Of a DNA stretch of 64,000 nt, positions 35,578 to 43,742 are shown in pieces. Below the pieces are notes generated by a model. It was not told where the DNA came from. It searched no databases and worked only from the letters and a program-made list of their open reading frames with translations. The translations under genes were made by a program, and so were the position numbers. Within the stretch, counting starts at the first letter, position 1; every line of letters starts with the position of its first letter. The stretch is from assembly GCA_965263225.1 (NCBI GenBank), contig CBDHHG010000008.1, positions 310,001 through 374,000 on the forward strand, written 5' to 3'. The stretch comes from DT-111 sp965263225 (GTDB lineage: Bacteria; Bacteroidota; Bacteroidia; Chitinophagales; Saprospiraceae).

Positions 35578-36873
35578 ATGGATATCTCGAACGCACCGCT
35601 GTCTCCGCAGCTAAATGATAAGAAAGTGATCAATGCCTGGGCACTTTTTGACTGGGCAAATTCTGCTTTCGCTCTCGTTATTACAGTGGCTATATTTCCG
35701 GCTTATTTCACTACCGTTACAGCAGATACGGTATCTGTTCTTGGGATTGAAATGTCGAATTCTACGCTGTTTGCTTATGCCATTTCGGGTTCTTATCTAC
35801 TAATCGCTATTTTTTCACCCTTGCTTTCCGGCATTGCAGATTCAGGAGGGAAGAAAAAATTCTTTCTGAAGTTCTTTACCATATTTGGTTCTATCGGCTG
35901 TATTTCCCTATTCTTCTATGATACAGGAAGTCCAGTGGCCTTAGGTGTAATTGGATTTATGATGGGGATGATTGGTTTTGCAGGAGGCTTAGTATTTTAC
36001 AATTCTTACTTGCCCGAAATTGCCACGGAAGATCGGTATGACAGTGTTAGTGCCAAAGGCTTTTCCTATGGATACATTGGAAGTGTACTCTTGCTGATCG
36101 TGAATTTGTTGATCATTCAAAAACCGGAATGGTTTGGCGTAGCTGATAAAGGTACTTTGGCCGCACGGATTTCCTTTTTGATGGTTGGATTATGGTGGAT
36201 TGGTTTTGCCATGATTCCTTTCCGTGTCTTACCACCGGACCCCAAGGATAAACCACAAGCGGGCTTATTGAGCCGTGGGATGAAAGAATTGCAAAAGGTA
36301 TGGCGTGAATTGAGAGAACAAGGCAGCACCAAAGCTTTTTTAATTTCCTTTTTTTGCTATAGTGCAGGGGTACAAACCGTTTTATTTTTGGCCTCCATCT
36401 TTGCTGAGAAGGAACTGGAATTTGACGCAGGTAAGCTAATTATAGTGGTTTTGGTGCTACAACTGGTGGCGATTTTAGGCGCATACCTATTTGCTAAAAT
36501 CTCGGACCGGCTGGGCAACATTGCTTCCATCTTTATCATGCTATTTATATGGGTGGGCATCTGCGTGTTGGCTTACTTTGTGCAGAATCAAGCTCAATTC
36601 TTTCTAGTAGCAGCCTCGGTCGGTTTAGTCATGGGAGGTATCCAATCCCTTTCCAGATCTACTTACTCTAAACTCATTCCAGAAGATACGGAAGATACCA
36701 CCTCCTACTTTAGTTTTTATGATGTGGTGGAAAAAGTGGCCATAATTGTAGGAACCTTCAGTTTTGGCTTTATTGAACAGATTACGGGAAGTATGCGGAT
36801 CAGTGTTTTAGTATTAGCCTTGTTTTTTATTATTAGTCTACTGATTCTGACCAGGGTACGGGTTAAAAGTTAA
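35578..36873 (+). CDS. MFS transporter, UMF1/Atg22-like family
   Basis: A 431-residue inner-membrane transporter with about 12 hydrophobic helices. The N-terminus (WALFDWANSAFALVITVAIF) is the hallmark of the UMF1 family, which is related to the vacuolar amino acid exporter Atg22 and often annotated as exporter. The motifs GFMMGMIGFAGGLVFYNSYLPEIA and VMGGIQSLSRSTYSKLIP are also typical. The substrate is unknown. It is followed 42 bp later by a small membrane protein gene and may be co-transcribed with it. Confidence 0.88.
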   Translation: MDISNAPLSPQLNDKKVINAWALFDWANSAFALVITVAIFPAYFTTVTADTVSVLGIEMSNSTLFAYAISGSYLLIAIFSPLLSGIADSGGKKKFFLKFFTIFGSIGCISLFFYDTGSPVALGVIGFMMGMIGFAGGLVFYNSYLPEIATEDRYDSVSAKGFSYGYIGSVLLLIVNLLIIQKPEWFGVADKGTLAARISFLMVGLWWIGFAMIPFRVLPPDPKDKPQAGLLSRGMKELQKVWRELREQGSTKAFLISFFCYSAGVQTVLFLASIFAEKELEFDAGKLIIVVLVLQLVAILGAYLFAKISDRLGNIASIFIMLFIWVGICVLAYFVQNQAQFFLVAASVGLVMGGIQSLSRSTYSKLIPEDTEDTTSYFSFYDVVEKVAIIVGTFSFGFIEQITGSMRISVLVLALFFIISLLILTRVRVKS

Positions 36874-36915
36874 GGCTTTTTCCTAAGTTTGTGACTGTAA
36901 TTGCTTAATCTACCC

Positions 36916-37359
36916 ATGGAAGAATATATAGCACAGGCCCAAGAGTTGGCAGAACAGCTAACGCTGGAAGAATGGGCCTATATCGGAGGAGGTTTTCTTT
37001 TGTTTCTGATCATCGTGATGGCGATCAGGAGAAGCCGTAAGCGCAGAAAAGTTCGAGTAAAAAAAACCTCCAATATTCATTTGCATTCCTTTCAAATTGC
37101 TCCACTCGGTCGCGATGCCTTTGTTAAGATCCGAAATACTGGGGAGCCTGCCGTTTTGAGCGGCCTGAAAATACTTGGCAGAGATGATATGATCATAAAA
37201 AATGCCTTTGCCGGACAAAAGATTGATCAAAACAAAGAGTATGGTATCTTCCTCGAAGTGAATGGAAAGGAGAAAATCCAACCTGGCTTTCAACTAGAAG
37301 TTACGGTATTAGATTCCAACGGGCAAGTGCGGAAAAGTACTTTGAAGGTTGCCAACTAG
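36916..37359 (+). CDS. Small membrane-anchored protein of unknown function
   Basis: A 147-residue protein with one membrane helix at about residues 21-41 (IGGGFLLFLIIVMAI), followed by a strongly basic stretch (RRSRKRRKVRVKK) and a soluble domain of about 90 residues with beta-strand character (HLHSFQIAPLGRDAFVKIRN). The basic stretch after the helix predicts that the soluble domain faces the cytoplasm. I do not recognise the family. The ATG at 36916 was preferred to a TTG at 36901. Confidence 0.7.
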   Translation: MEEYIAQAQELAEQLTLEEWAYIGGGFLLFLIIVMAIRRSRKRRKVRVKKTSNIHLHSFQIAPLGRDAFVKIRNTGEPAVLSGLKILGRDDMIIKNAFAGQKIDQNKEYGIFLEVNGKEKIQPGFQLEVTVLDSNGQVRKSTLKVAN

Positions 37360-37461
37360 ACTAATCTGCGGCCTTTCTCTTCTGAATACACAACTTTTTA
37401 CCCTAACACTAGTTGTAAAGAGAAAGTGAGGAAATAGTTAGTAGCTAAGAAATGTTCTATT

Positions 37462-37965
37462 ATGAGTGCAAAGGAAAATTCTATACATCGATTCAAGGTG
37501 AAGGATATCGAAGGCAAAGAGGTGAATCTTGCCGATTATGAAGGGAAAGTCTTAATGGTGGTAAATACTGCCTCTAAATGTGGGTTTACCCCGCAATTAG
37601 ATGATATGGAGGACCTGTATCGAGAATTTAGAGAAGAAGGATTCGAAATATTAGCTTTTCCCTCCAATGATTTTGCAGGGCAAGAACCTTTAGAAGGAAA
37701 AGAAATTCAGCAATTCTGCCAAACTAAATATGAAGCCTCTTACCCTATATTAGAGAAAGTCCATGTAAAGGGGGGAAAGGCACATCCTGTCTTCAATTTT
37801 CTGTCCAAGCGATCGGAGAATGGGAATGTCTCCTCTACTCCGCGTTGGAACTTCCACAAATACCTCATCGATAAAGAAGGCCAGGTAAGGACCTTTTTTT
37901 ATACATTTACACGGCCCAATGCCAACAAAGTAAAAAAGGCTATTCGGCGACTGATCGAAGAATAA
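37462..37965 (+). CDS. Glutathione peroxidase-like thiol peroxidase
   Basis: A 167-residue thioredoxin-fold peroxidase of the glutathione peroxidase family that reduces peroxides. The peroxidatic cysteine is Cys40 in NTASKCGFTPQ and the Trp129-Asn130 pair of the catalytic tetrad is present (RWNFHKYL). The usual FPCNQFGGQEP loop reads FPSNDFAGQEP: the tetrad glutamine is replaced by Asp70 and the loop cysteine by serine, while a further cysteine is at 86 (QQFC). It lies 30 bp upstream of the bacillithiol gene bshB1, which suggests that bacillithiol or thioredoxin, not glutathione, is the reductant. Confidence 0.88.
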   Translation: MSAKENSIHRFKVKDIEGKEVNLADYEGKVLMVVNTASKCGFTPQLDDMEDLYREFREEGFEILAFPSNDFAGQEPLEGKEIQQFCQTKYEASYPILEKVHVKGGKAHPVFNFLSKRSENGNVSSTPRWNFHKYLIDKEGQVRTFFYTFTRPNANKVKKAIRRLIEE

Positions 37966-37995
37966 GACTACTCAATTCTTATCTAAACTGTTTGC

Positions 37996-38727
37996 ATGAA
38001 AGTAGATATCCTGGCTATCGGGGTACACCCTGATGATGTGGAGCTTGCTTGTTCCGGAACCTTACTCCGCCATATTGATGAAGGTAATAGGGTAGGCTTA
38101 TTGGATCTTACCCGTGGAGAATTAGGGACACGTGGTACCGCTGAAATTCGTGATCGGGAAGCAGCTGAATCCGCCCAAAAGATGGGGGCCTTGTTCAGAA
38201 AGAACCTAGCTATGGCCGATGGTTTTTTCCAGTACACCCCCGAAAATATCCATTCGATCATCCGTATTATCCGTATGCATCAGCCAGAGATTGTATTAGC
38301 CAATGCGATTAGCGACCGCCATCCCGATCATGGCCGCGCGGCCAAACTTACGGCCGATGCCTGTTATTATGCTGGTTTAGCCAAAGTAGAGACAATGGAT
38401 GATGCTGGGGCCTCCCAGGAACGTTGGCGTCCTTCTGCTGTTTACCATTATATCCAAGATTACAATCTGGAACCCGATCTAGTGGTGGATATCTCTGGCT
38501 ATATGGATCGAAAAATGGAATTGATCAAGACCTTTAGCTCGCAATTCTTTGTTCCAGAGGCTAAGGAATATGAAAAGGAGATGAGCTCTCCGATTTCCGG
38601 AGCCGATTTTATGGCATTTCTAACCGCCAAAGCTCGTTCCTACGGTCGTCCTGCTGGGTTTGAGTTTGGGGAAGGGTACACGGTGAGTCGGACTATCGGT
38701 GTGCAAAATCTATTTGACCTAAAATAA
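37996..38727 (+). CDS. bshB1: Bacillithiol biosynthesis deacetylase BshB1
   Basis: BshB1 removes the acetyl group from N-acetylglucosaminyl-malate, the second step of bacillithiol synthesis. The 243-residue LmbE/PIG-L fold has the zinc/catalytic motif GVHPDDVELACSG (His11, Asp14) and a second site DRHPDHGRAA (His109, His112). TRGELGTRGT at 39-48 is characteristic of BshB1. It follows the peroxidase gene by 30 bp, a sensible pairing of thiol synthesis with peroxide defence. The other bacillithiol genes are not in the window. Confidence 0.93.
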   Translation: MKVDILAIGVHPDDVELACSGTLLRHIDEGNRVGLLDLTRGELGTRGTAEIRDREAAESAQKMGALFRKNLAMADGFFQYTPENIHSIIRIIRMHQPEIVLANAISDRHPDHGRAAKLTADACYYAGLAKVETMDDAGASQERWRPSAVYHYIQDYNLEPDLVVDISGYMDRKMELIKTFSSQFFVPEAKEYEKEMSSPISGADFMAFLTAKARSYGRPAGFEFGEGYTVSRTIGVQNLFDLK

Positions 38728-38788
38728 CCTTTTATATCTTCTCAAGCGATTGATGATCGCCATTTCGCACGCTTGTAGGTCTTAGTTC

Positions 38789-38942
38789 ATGTTTAAAATC
38801 CAATAATTGGCCTGCAAATGTTCCTATTTTGCTTATCCTTCGTTGTAGAACCCGGCTTGATAGCGCTGCTATCAGCCAGAACCTACGCCTCGTTTAAACA
38901 AAAAATGAATCATTTTCGGCTCAAAGACCGAAATTTAAACAT
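38789..38942. repeat. Long imperfect palindrome (about 150 bp)
   Basis: The gap between bshB1 and the opposing small secreted protein gene holds an imperfect palindrome. The ends ATGTTTAAA (38789-38797) and TTTAAACAT (38934-38942) pair; CAAATG at 38815 and CATTTTCG near 38911 pair in part; the tip is GGCTTGATAGC with GCTATCAGCC around the loop GCT at 38865-38867. It has no coding frame and resembles the element at 54907-55065. Confidence 0.55.
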
Positions 38943-38946
38943 ACTA

Positions 38947-39333
38947 TTAGTTGTTGAGTTGTTGCTGTAACTTTCCGTATTTACCCTCTCGATTTTCTGC
39001 ATATTGGACTTCTCCCAGGCGGAACTTGATGGGCAAATGGGTAGCCTTTTCCAGTTTCACTTCTAATTTACAAAAGAAGGCGAGGTCTTGATAGGACCAT
39101 GCTCTTGGCTGCTGATTGGGACTGTGGAGCATTAACTCGTCTAAAGAGCGTTTGGCGTGCACATCGGTCTTTGCCAGTTGTAAATACTTCACGGATTGAC
39201 TGAGGGAGAAAGTAGGTAATGGGACGGCTTGCGATTGACGCAATTCCGGTAAGGAATGGCCCGCAATCGTCAGTTGCTGCGCCTGCGTCAAAAAAGGAGT
39301 TGAAAAAAGGAGTATTATGATTAGATGCTTCAT
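38947..39333 (-). CDS. Small secreted protein of unknown function
   Basis: A 128-residue protein with a clear signal peptide (IIILLFSTPFLTQAQ) and a mature part of about 110 residues without recognised motifs; the sequence WSYQDLAFFCKLEVKLEK is the most structured part. Its ATG overlaps the stop of the upstream methyltransferase gene by 4 bp (ATGA), which implies translational coupling. I do not recognise a family. Confidence 0.7.
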   Translation of the reverse strand: MKHLIIILLFSTPFLTQAQQLTIAGHSLPELRQSQAVPLPTFSLSQSVKYLQLAKTDVHAKRSLDELMLHSPNQQPRAWSYQDLAFFCKLEVKLEKATHLPIKFRLGEVQYAENREGKYGKLQQQLNN

Positions 39334-40496
39334 TCCTCGGCTGTATTGGTAGCGGAAGTTCCCTTGCTTTTTTTGGAACCTCGATACAGCTCAAATTTAT
39401 GGAATTTACACTCCAAAGCTCCATTGTATAAGGTGATTTTTCTGGAAGGTCGGAGACCTATGTGCTTTAAAGCTGCTTTATTTGATGAGATAACCCAGGC
39501 TTCCCACCCGGAATAATCTTGCTTGAGCTTATCACCGATCTTTTGATACAATTCGTTGATGTCGGTACGTTCGAGTCGCTCGTCGTAGGGAGGATTGATA
39601 ATCAGTAAGCCTGGCTGGGGTAGGGGAGCTATTTCCGAAAACTCGGATTGCACTACTTTAACTTTATTGAGCAGACCTAGCGCGCGCAGATTAGTCTTGG
39701 TAGCTTGAATCGCATCCATCTCCCGATCGCTTGCCCAAATTGGATGAGCAGACGCTCGAATGGCTCGCTCGGCCTCTTTGCGAATCTTCCGCCACAGACC
39801 GCCATCAAAATCTTTCCATTTCATAAAACCAAACTGACGGCGAAGCCATTGAGGGGGAATTCTATGGGCAATCAGAGCGGCTTCGATCGGCAAAGTTCCT
39901 GAGCCGCACATAGCATCCATAAAAGAACTATCGCCATCCCAACCCGCCAAAAGGATCATGCCTGCTGCTAAGACCTCGTTGATTGGTGCAGGAACGCTTT
40001 CTTGTCGATAGGCTCGTTTGTGTAAAGAATCTCCAGAGCTATCCAGGAGGATGGTACCCCAATCATTTCGTATGTGGAGGTGCAGTCGAAGATTGGGAGA
40101 TTGTACATCAATACTTGGTCGGCGGCCAGTCTTTTTCCGGAACTGATCGACAATGGCATCCTTGGTCTTCAAGGCTGCGTAGTGAGAGTGCCGAATAAAG
40201 GCAGAATTGGTCACCGCATCGATCGCAAAGGTGTCGGATAAACTCAAATATTCCGACCAATCTACTTTTTGGACCTTCTTATACAATTCATTTTGGTGCT
40301 TCACCCGAAATCGATGGATTGGCACCAGAATACGCAAGGCCGTACGTAAGTGTAAATTACTTTTATAGAGCAAAGCCTTGTCGCCCTGATATCTCACCAT
40401 GCGATTGCCAATCTCGATCTGTTCCGCACCTAATACTTCTAATTCCTTGGCTAATACCTCTTCTAATCCTGCTAAAGTCTTTGCTAAATAATCCAA
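39330..40496 (-). CDS. THUMP domain class I rRNA/tRNA methyltransferase
   Basis: A 388-residue RNA N2-guanine methyltransferase-like enzyme. The N-terminal THUMP/ferredoxin-like RNA-binding part (about 5-165) is followed by a Rossmann methyltransferase with the SAM motif FMDAMCGSGTLPIEAAL (DAMCGSGT at 194-201) and the catalytic NPPY at 301-304. The best match is the group of RlmL N-terminal/YpsC-like enzymes that modify 23S rRNA or tRNA. The length is typical. Its stop overlaps the start of the small secreted protein gene. Confidence 0.9.
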   Translation of the reverse strand: MDYLAKTLAGLEEVLAKELEVLGAEQIEIGNRMVRYQGDKALLYKSNLHLRTALRILVPIHRFRVKHQNELYKKVQKVDWSEYLSLSDTFAIDAVTNSAFIRHSHYAALKTKDAIVDQFRKKTGRRPSIDVQSPNLRLHLHIRNDWGTILLDSSGDSLHKRAYRQESVPAPINEVLAAGMILLAGWDGDSSFMDAMCGSGTLPIEAALIAHRIPPQWLRRQFGFMKWKDFDGGLWRKIRKEAERAIRASAHPIWASDREMDAIQATKTNLRALGLLNKVKVVQSEFSEIAPLPQPGLLIINPPYDERLERTDINELYQKIGDKLKQDYSGWEAWVISSNKAALKHIGLRPSRKITLYNGALECKFHKFELYRGSKKSKGTSATNTAEE

Positions 40497-40645
40497 TAGT
40501 TGAAATTTTTGGCAAAGATAATAAGTGTGGGGATAATTAGAGTTTTGCTTTCAAAACCCACTCATTTAGCCGCCACGCTCCCCGCCGTTGACAGCTGACC
40601 TCCTGGCCGCTGTCTCCCCCCGTCCCGCCAAATTCACCCCCCCAG

Positions 40646-40727
40646 TTTTATATTTTATACTTTTAAGGTAAAAATAATTTGCACTTTCCTTGACACGCAT
40701 TTTTATATTTTATACTTTTAAGGTAAA
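40646..40727 (+). promoter_or_regulatory. 27-bp direct repeat over the padR/ABC permease promoter
   Basis: The same 27-bp sequence, containing TATTTTATACTTTTAAGG, occurs at 40646-40672 and 40701-40727, identical and 55 bp apart. The inner TACTTTTAAGGTA is an imperfect palindrome (5 of 6 arm positions). TTGACA at 40690-40695 with TATACT at 40711-40716 could serve as promoter, so the second copy would cover the -10 and be an operator for the PadR protein encoded 10 bp downstream. Confidence 0.55.
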
Positions 40728-40737
40728 TATAGGTTAG

Positions 40738-41067
40738 ATGAGTAAACATAAACTAGGAGAATTAGAGGAGATTGTGCTTTTGATGGTAGCTATACTGCAC
40801 GGCGAAGCCTACGGGATTGCCATCATCAATGAAATGCGCGAGCGGCTAGATCGCAAGATTAGCATCGGTTCCTTACAGACGGTACTGCGCCGTTTGGAGC
40901 AAAAGGGGTATGTGACTTCCGAACTAGGGGAAGCCACCAAAGTCCGCGGTGGCAAGCGAAAACGCTTCTTCACCATTACGAATTTTGGCAAGGATGCTTT
41001 GCAAGAAACGCGCGACCAAAGATTGGGTCTTTGGAACGCCATTCCTGGAATCATATTCGACAATTAG
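40738..41067 (+). CDS. PadR family transcriptional regulator
   Basis: A 109-residue winged-helix regulator: LVAILHGEAYGIAIINEMRE, then ISIGSLQTVLRRLEQKGYV and KRKRFFTITNFGKDAL. Its stop is followed one base later by the ATG of a large ABC permease, so the two form an operon. PadR proteins encoded directly before permeases with prefix domains are a common arrangement in Bacteroidota and probably regulate the permease. A perfect 27-bp direct repeat upstream is the likely binding site. It is not closely similar to the PadR at 33875-34222. Confidence 0.93.
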   Translation: MSKHKLGELEEIVLLMVAILHGEAYGIAIINEMRERLDRKISIGSLQTVLRRLEQKGYVTSELGEATKVRGGKRKRFFTITNFGKDALQETRDQRLGLWNAIPGIIFDN

Positions 41068-41068
41068 T

Positions 41069-43732
41069 ATGAGAAAAGATAAAGACCTATCTCCCCCAAG
41101 ACTGTTTATGCGCTTCTTTCGATGGTTTTGTCGACGAGACTATCTAGAAGACATCGAAGGGGACCTTAATGAACGCTTTGACCAATTAATCGATGAGTTT
41201 GGGGAGCGTGGTGCCAGGCGCCGTTTTGCCTGGGAAGTACTGTTATTGTTTCGTCCTGGGATGATCAGATCCCTGGATTCCTTTCCATTTTTAAATCGCC
41301 CGAATATGTTACGACAAAATTTAAAAATCGGCTACCGAAGCCTATTAACGGATAAGACCTATTCTGCCATTAAGATTGGTGGATTCGCAATCGGGATTAT
41401 GGCCTTCCTTTTGATCGCCTTATTAATTCAAGATGAAACGAGTTATGATCAACATTATGCAGAAAAAGACAGGATCTATCGACTGCTAAATGTGAGCAGT
41501 AATCCCGATTTTAACATCAATAGCTGGACGGCTTTCCAAGCGCAAACAAAACAGTTGCTGGAGGAGGATTACCCTGAAATTGAAATGGCTGGGCGAATGA
41601 TCTTGCGGGATTGGTACTTGGCTGGAGATAATCAATTCCGAAAATCGGAAGATACACAAAACACCTATGAAGATGACTTCGCCTACGCGGACCCCGAAAT
41701 GCTAGATATCCTGGAGATTCCTATGCTTTATGGAAGTCCTGAGACAGCCTTATCTAATCCAAATACCATCGTACTTTCCAAGCGAAAGGCGGAACAGTAT
41801 TTTCCTGGCGAGGATCCCGTCGGCCGAACGGTGGTATTAAATGATAACGAGGAGCAACTATTTACCGTTGGAGGAGTGATGGATGAGTTGCCCAACTCTC
41901 ATGTGAAATTCGAATTCTTGATCACTTTAGTAGATGTATCGTTTTGGCCTGGCGAACAAACGGATTGGTGTTGTAATAATTATGACACTTATGTGCGCTT
42001 GAGACCAGAAGTGGATACGGAGGCGCTAGAAGAGAAGCTACTGGCAATCAGAGATAACTACATGATCCGCTTTTTTGAAGATCGAGAGGATTCATTTGCT
42101 GAAATTCTCCGTAAATACCGAACTTTTGATCTAGAGCCAATTGGTCAGATCTACTTAAACACGGAAACCTTTGCGGATAAAAATGAGAGTGGTGATCGCC
42201 GGATCGTGAAGCTATTCGGACTTATCGCTATTTGTATTTTGCTATTGGCTTGTGTTAACTTTATCAATCTCTTCACGGCCAAATCTGCTAATCGGGCAAG
42301 GGAGATAGGTGTCCGGAAAGTGGTTGGTTCATTCCGATCTGATCTGGTTCGGCAATTTCTGACGGAGTCTGTACTTTACAGCAGTTTATCAGTGATCCTA
42401 GGAGCTTTGGCGGCAGCCATGATCTTACCCTATTTCAATCAATTGATTGGAAAGGAACTGATCCTCCCCCTGGGTAGTTGGTGGTTAATTCCTGGACTAT
42501 TTGGATTGGCCTTAGTGATAGGTGGGGTAGCTGGTCTCTACCCATCCCTATACCTATCTGCTTTCAGACCTATTGATATAATGAGAGGAAAGTTGAGTAA
42601 GGGAAGCAAGCGCCCCTGGTTGCGCAATAGCTTAGTGACCTTTCAGTTTACCACTTCCATTGTGTTGGTTATTAGCGCTCTGGTGGTCTATCAACAAATG
42701 CAATTCATCCTAAACAAAGATGTTGGTTTTGACAAAGACCAGGTGGTTCTCATCCAAGGGGCCTATACCCTAGGGGATAAAACGGACGCTTTCAAGCAAG
42801 AATTGGCGACCCTTCCAATGGTGGAGGAAGTCACTAATAGTAATTACTTTCCTGTGGCAGGTACCAATCGGGACGGCAATGGTTTTTGGATAGATGGGCG
42901 AGAAAAAATAGATGACTCCGTAGGTGGGCAAGCGTGGTTTGTGGCTGAGAACTATATATCCACCATGAAAATGGAGTTGGTAGCGGGGCGAAACTTTAAT
43001 TCTAAAATGGCTACAGATACAGCTGCCGTTATTATCAACGAAACCCTAGCGCGCAAACTGGGATTACAGGATCCTATTGGGGCACGTATTCGGAATTATC
43101 GAGCCTGGAATGTGGTAGGCGTAGTCAAAGATTTCCACTTTGATGATATGAAGCAAGAAATTAGGCCGCTGGCACTCTTCCGTGGCAGAGGAAGTGCGTC
43201 GGTTGTGGCCGTGCGATTGAAGGCTGAACATACGTCCTCTACGGTCGCCGCCATTCAAAAAGTTTGGGATGAGTTCATGCCTAATCAGCCGATACGCTAC
43301 GATTATATGGATGAATCCTATGCTGCTATGTATGAGGATGTAGATAGAACGAGAAATGTCTTTGCCGTATGTGCTGGCCTCGCGATATTAATTGCCTGTT
43401 TGGGATTGTTTGGTCTATCCACTTTTATGGTGGAGCAACGGAGTAAAGAAATCAGCGTGAGAAAGGTGTTGGGAGCATCTGTACAACATTTGTTTGGCAT
43501 TTTAACGGCCAATTACTTGCGGTTGATCCTCCTATCACTCCTTTTGGGTGGACCTTTGGCATGGTACATCATGAATGCTTGGCTGGAAAATTATACCTAT
43601 GGTATCGATTTAGAATGGTGGTTTTTTGTAGCGGCGGGAGTGCTGGTAGCGGGGATAGCATTGCTGACGGTTAGCCGCCAGGTATTGCGACTGTCCTTAT
43701 CCAATCCAGCGAAATTCTTGAAGACCGAATAG
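41069..43732 (+). CDS. ABC transporter permease, MacB/FtsX type with permease prefix domain
   Basis: An 887-residue permease. The first 75 residues are the prefix domain (FMRFFRWFCRRDYLEDIEGDLNERFDQL without break in the protein, quoted here only up to its key pattern CRRDYLEDIEGDLNERF). Then two MacB-like periplasmic domains alternate with two FtsX permease units; the FtsX motifs NRAREIGVRKVVGSFR and EQRSKEISVRKVLGAS are clear, giving about eight membrane helices. The ATPase partner is not encoded nearby. Such permeases usually export peptides, lipids or antimicrobials, but the substrate is unknown. The frame is open upstream to 40949; the ATG at 41069 follows the padR stop directly. Confidence 0.9.
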   Translation: MRKDKDLSPPRLFMRFFRWFCRRDYLEDIEGDLNERFDQLIDEFGERGARRRFAWEVLLLFRPGMIRSLDSFPFLNRPNMLRQNLKIGYRSLLTDKTYSAIKIGGFAIGIMAFLLIALLIQDETSYDQHYAEKDRIYRLLNVSSNPDFNINSWTAFQAQTKQLLEEDYPEIEMAGRMILRDWYLAGDNQFRKSEDTQNTYEDDFAYADPEMLDILEIPMLYGSPETALSNPNTIVLSKRKAEQYFPGEDPVGRTVVLNDNEEQLFTVGGVMDELPNSHVKFEFLITLVDVSFWPGEQTDWCCNNYDTYVRLRPEVDTEALEEKLLAIRDNYMIRFFEDREDSFAEILRKYRTFDLEPIGQIYLNTETFADKNESGDRRIVKLFGLIAICILLLACVNFINLFTAKSANRAREIGVRKVVGSFRSDLVRQFLTESVLYSSLSVILGALAAAMILPYFNQLIGKELILPLGSWWLIPGLFGLALVIGGVAGLYPSLYLSAFRPIDIMRGKLSKGSKRPWLRNSLVTFQFTTSIVLVISALVVYQQMQFILNKDVGFDKDQVVLIQGAYTLGDKTDAFKQELATLPMVEEVTNSNYFPVAGTNRDGNGFWIDGREKIDDSVGGQAWFVAENYISTMKMELVAGRNFNSKMATDTAAVIINETLARKLGLQDPIGARIRNYRAWNVVGVVKDFHFDDMKQEIRPLALFRGRGSASVVAVRLKAEHTSSTVAAIQKVWDEFMPNQPIRYDYMDESYAAMYEDVDRTRNVFAVCAGLAILIACLGLFGLSTFMVEQRSKEISVRKVLGASVQHLFGILTANYLRLILLSLLLGGPLAWYIMNAWLENYTYGIDLEWWFFVAAGVLVAGIALLTVSRQVLRLSLSNPAKFLKTE

Positions 43733-43742
43733 CCATACAGCC

